Below are positions 62,365-64,000 of a stretch of 64,000 nucleotides of DNA, in pieces. The stretch comes from Flavobacterium turcicum (GTDB lineage Bacteria > Bacteroidota > Bacteroidia > Flavobacteriales > Flavobacteriaceae): assembly GCF_011365745.1 (NCBI RefSeq), contig NZ_JAAOBY010000001.1, positions 851,607 to 915,606 on the forward strand, read 5' to 3'. Below the pieces are notes generated by a model. It saw only the letters and a program-made list of their open reading frames with translations, did no database searches and was not told the origin of the DNA. How positions within the stretch are numbered: position 1 is the stretch's first letter; each line of letters starts with the position of its first letter. The position numbers and the translations under genes are program-made.

Positions 62365-63639
62365 ATGAAGGAAGATTTTTTACATTATATCTGGAAATTT
62401 AAAAAATTCAGCAGTTTCGAAATGACAACTACAAGTGGTGAGGCTGTAACTGTGATTGCTGCTGGTCAGTATTTGGAATTAGCAGGTCCTGATTTTTTTA
62501 ATGCTCAAATCACAATTGGTGAACAAAAATGGGCTGGAAATGTTGAAATCCATGTAAAATCGTCTGATTGGTATCTTCATCATCACGAGCAAGATCCTGC
62601 TTATGAAAATGTGATCCTTCATGTTGTGTGGGAACATGACACCGAAATTTTTAGAAAAAACAACAGTACCATTCCTGTTTTAGAACTTAAAAATTACGTA
62701 GACGCTCAAACGGTGCAAAATTACACTGTTTTAGTAGAGTATAAGTCTTGGATTTTTTGTGAAAAACAGCTAGCAAGTACAGCAAATTTTGTTTGGAGTA
62801 ATTGGAAAGAGCGTTTGTTTTTTGAAAGATTAGATCGTAAAGCTACACCTATTTTTGCGTTTTTAGTCCAGTCACAAAACGACTGGGAAGCTACTTTGTT
62901 TTGGTTATTGGCCAAGAATTTTGGGTTAAATACCAATGGGGATATTTTTTTAAGGATGGCGCAGTCTATTCCTTTTTCAATTATTCGCAAAGAGCGCTCA
63001 GAGCTTGCTAATTTGGAAGCTTTATTTTTTGGTTTGTTAGGCTTGTTGGAGCCAGAGCATGAAGATGCGTACTTCAAGGATTTAAAATTTAGATTTTTGT
63101 ATTTGGTCCACAAGTACAATTTGGAGACACGAGTTGAAGGTACAGTGCAGTTTTTTAAACACCGTCCTGATAATTTTCCAACTGTTAGATTGTCACAACT
63201 AGCACAATTATACCATCAAAATGCCAATTTATTCGAACTTTTGATGCAAGTACAAACTATTGAAAAATGGTATCAGCTGTTTGAAATTTCAGCATCTTCT
63301 TATTGGGATTTGCATTATCAATTTGATAAAAATAGTATTAAAAGAACTAAAAAACTATCTAAGTCTTTTATCGATTTAATCCTAATCAATACCATAATTC
63401 CGATGCAATTTGCTTACGAAAAGAGTAAAGGAGGTGAGGTTTCAGATAATCTATTGACGATTATGGAAGGAATTGCTGCAGAGAAAAACGCTATAATTAC
63501 TAAATTTTCTAGTTTTGGTATTGATGCTAGTAATGCATTTGATTCGCAAGCCCTATTACAGCTCAAAAATGAATATTGTAATAAAAGCAAATGCTTAGAG
63601 TGTGCAATTGGGGTCGATTTATTAAAAGCGGGACTTTAA
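62365..63639 (+). CDS. DUF2851 family protein
   Basis: This 424-residue cytoplasmic protein opens with MKEDFLHYIWKFKKF and has the family blocks GPDFFNAQITIGEQKWAGNV and EIHVKSSDWYLHHHEQDPAY, then ENVILHVVWEHD. The C terminus has four cysteines, two of them in NKSKCLECAIG. DUF2851 is widespread in Bacteroidota; its N-terminal part has the feel of a nuclease-like beta domain, but function is not established. It stands 97 nt after the exonuclease gene in the same direction and may be cotranscribed. Confidence 0.92.
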   Translation: MKEDFLHYIWKFKKFSSFEMTTTSGEAVTVIAAGQYLELAGPDFFNAQITIGEQKWAGNVEIHVKSSDWYLHHHEQDPAYENVILHVVWEHDTEIFRKNNSTIPVLELKNYVDAQTVQNYTVLVEYKSWIFCEKQLASTANFVWSNWKERLFFERLDRKATPIFAFLVQSQNDWEATLFWLLAKNFGLNTNGDIFLRMAQSIPFSIIRKERSELANLEALFFGLLGLLEPEHEDAYFKDLKFRFLYLVHKYNLETRVEGTVQFFKHRPDNFPTVRLSQLAQLYHQNANLFELLMQVQTIEKWYQLFEISASSYWDLHYQFDKNSIKRTKKLSKSFIDLILINTIIPMQFAYEKSKGGEVSDNLLTIMEGIAAEKNAIITKFSSFGIDASNAFDSQALLQLKNEYCNKSKCLECAIGVDLLKAGL

Positions 63640-63698
63640 TTTTACTAGAGTTATTTCATCCTGTATTTTTTGTAGATTTGTTCTAACAATTAAATAGT

Positions 63699-63926
63699 AT
63701 GTCAGTAATTATAAAACTTAAGTTTTTTTTCGAAAAACACGGATTCCATGTGTCTTCACGATTGGCAGATACTTTAGGAATGCGTGCTAGTAGTGTGCGA
63801 CTTTTTTTTATTTACTTATCGTTTGTCACCGCGGGTTTGTGGTTTGCAGTGTATCTAACACTGGCTTTTTGGATTAAGTTAAAAGATCTTATTCGCGCTA
63901 AGCGAACATCAGTTTTTGATCTATGA
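63699..63926 (+). CDS. PspC domain-containing small membrane protein
   Basis: This 75-residue protein matches the short PspC form: HGFHVSSRLADTLGMRASSV, then RLFFIYLSFVTAGLWFAVYL, a double membrane-helix motif ending with FWIKLKD. PspC proteins take part in envelope-stress responses in proteobacteria; in Bacteroidota short copies are common and their role is unclear. TAGATTTG at 63673-63680 is a promoter candidate. The last 74 nt of the window show no further gene. Confidence 0.85.
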   Translation: MSVIIKLKFFFEKHGFHVSSRLADTLGMRASSVRLFFIYLSFVTAGLWFAVYLTLAFWIKLKDLIRAKRTSVFDL

Positions 63927-64000
63927 CTAGTCCTAAATAATCGATACAGATTATTAAACAAAAATAATTAATTAAACACTTGCTGGATCGTTCTTGCAAG

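Overview
The window is chromosomal DNA of a member of the Bacteroidota, most probably a Flavobacterium or close relative. The DNA is AT-rich. The genes include SusC/SusD-type outer membrane pairs, a type IX secretion cargo protein, GSCFA, DUF4230, DUF2851 and DUF4136 proteins and a split LemA/TPM cluster. Most upstream regions carry the Bacteroidota promoter signature TAnnTTTG, and Shine-Dalgarno sites are scarce. I see no rRNA, CRISPR array, integrase or intact insertion sequence. Most of the window is ordinary housekeeping DNA with a few accessory patches.

Layout. 0-2.3 kb: edge-truncated acyltransferase-like gene, pterin dehydratase (phhB), a DUF1761 protein and a secreted leucine-rich-repeat protein. 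2.5-9.3 kb: a decaying mannoside locus with a LacI regulator, the wreck of a ROK sugar kinase, a mannose-6-phosphate-isomerase-like cupin, a GH92 alpha-mannosidase without an ATG start and a secreted esterase. 9.4-11.4 kb: ECF sigma factor operon. 11.4-12.6 kb: repeat-rich stretch with the initiator tRNA, several tRNA-like fragments carrying GC-rich palindromes, and a GIY-YIG nuclease gene. 12.8-17 kb: era, der and small membrane genes, with a 22-copy heptad array after era. 17.3-19.9 kb: a two-gene Ser/Thr kinase plus TPR module whose arginine codons differ from those of its neighbours. 20-24.2 kb: DUF2490 protein, TonB-dependent receptor, an overlooked 28-codon leader ORF ending in Cys/Met codons, and an Rrf2 regulator with four cysteines. 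24.3-30.7 kb: two TPM proteins, LemA, MerR, M23 peptidase and alaS. 30.7-40.3 kb: lipoprotein, GSCFA, DUF4230, aromatic amino acid hydroxylase, phytase-like protein, truncated globin, DUF4136, hutU, DUF5522 and a small HExxH membrane protein. 40.6-51.6 kb: T9SS cargo, PLP deaminase-like enzyme, GH73/LysM lipoprotein, hemL, DUF4890, duplicated DUF4394 protein, outer membrane barrel, lysS and a lipoprotein. 51.7-64 kb: lipB, rnhB, a SusC/SusD pair, putative porin, cystathionine-beta-synthase-like enzyme, DEDDh exonuclease, DUF2851 and PspC.

How the genes work together. The pterin dehydratase and the aromatic amino acid hydroxylase, 33 kb apart, form one phenylalanine-hydroxylation unit, and hutU adds histidine breakdown. 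The LacI, kinase, cupin and mannosidase set looks like a former mannose-release and phosphorylation pathway whose kinase has been lost. Leader ORF, receptor and Rrf2 regulator probably form one nutrient- or metal/sulfur-responsive uptake unit. The most interesting items are the Cys/Met leader ORF, the tRNA-fMet-derived hairpin repeats around the GIY-YIG gene, and the kinase/TPR pair. All functional statements come from reading motifs by eye; no database search was possible.
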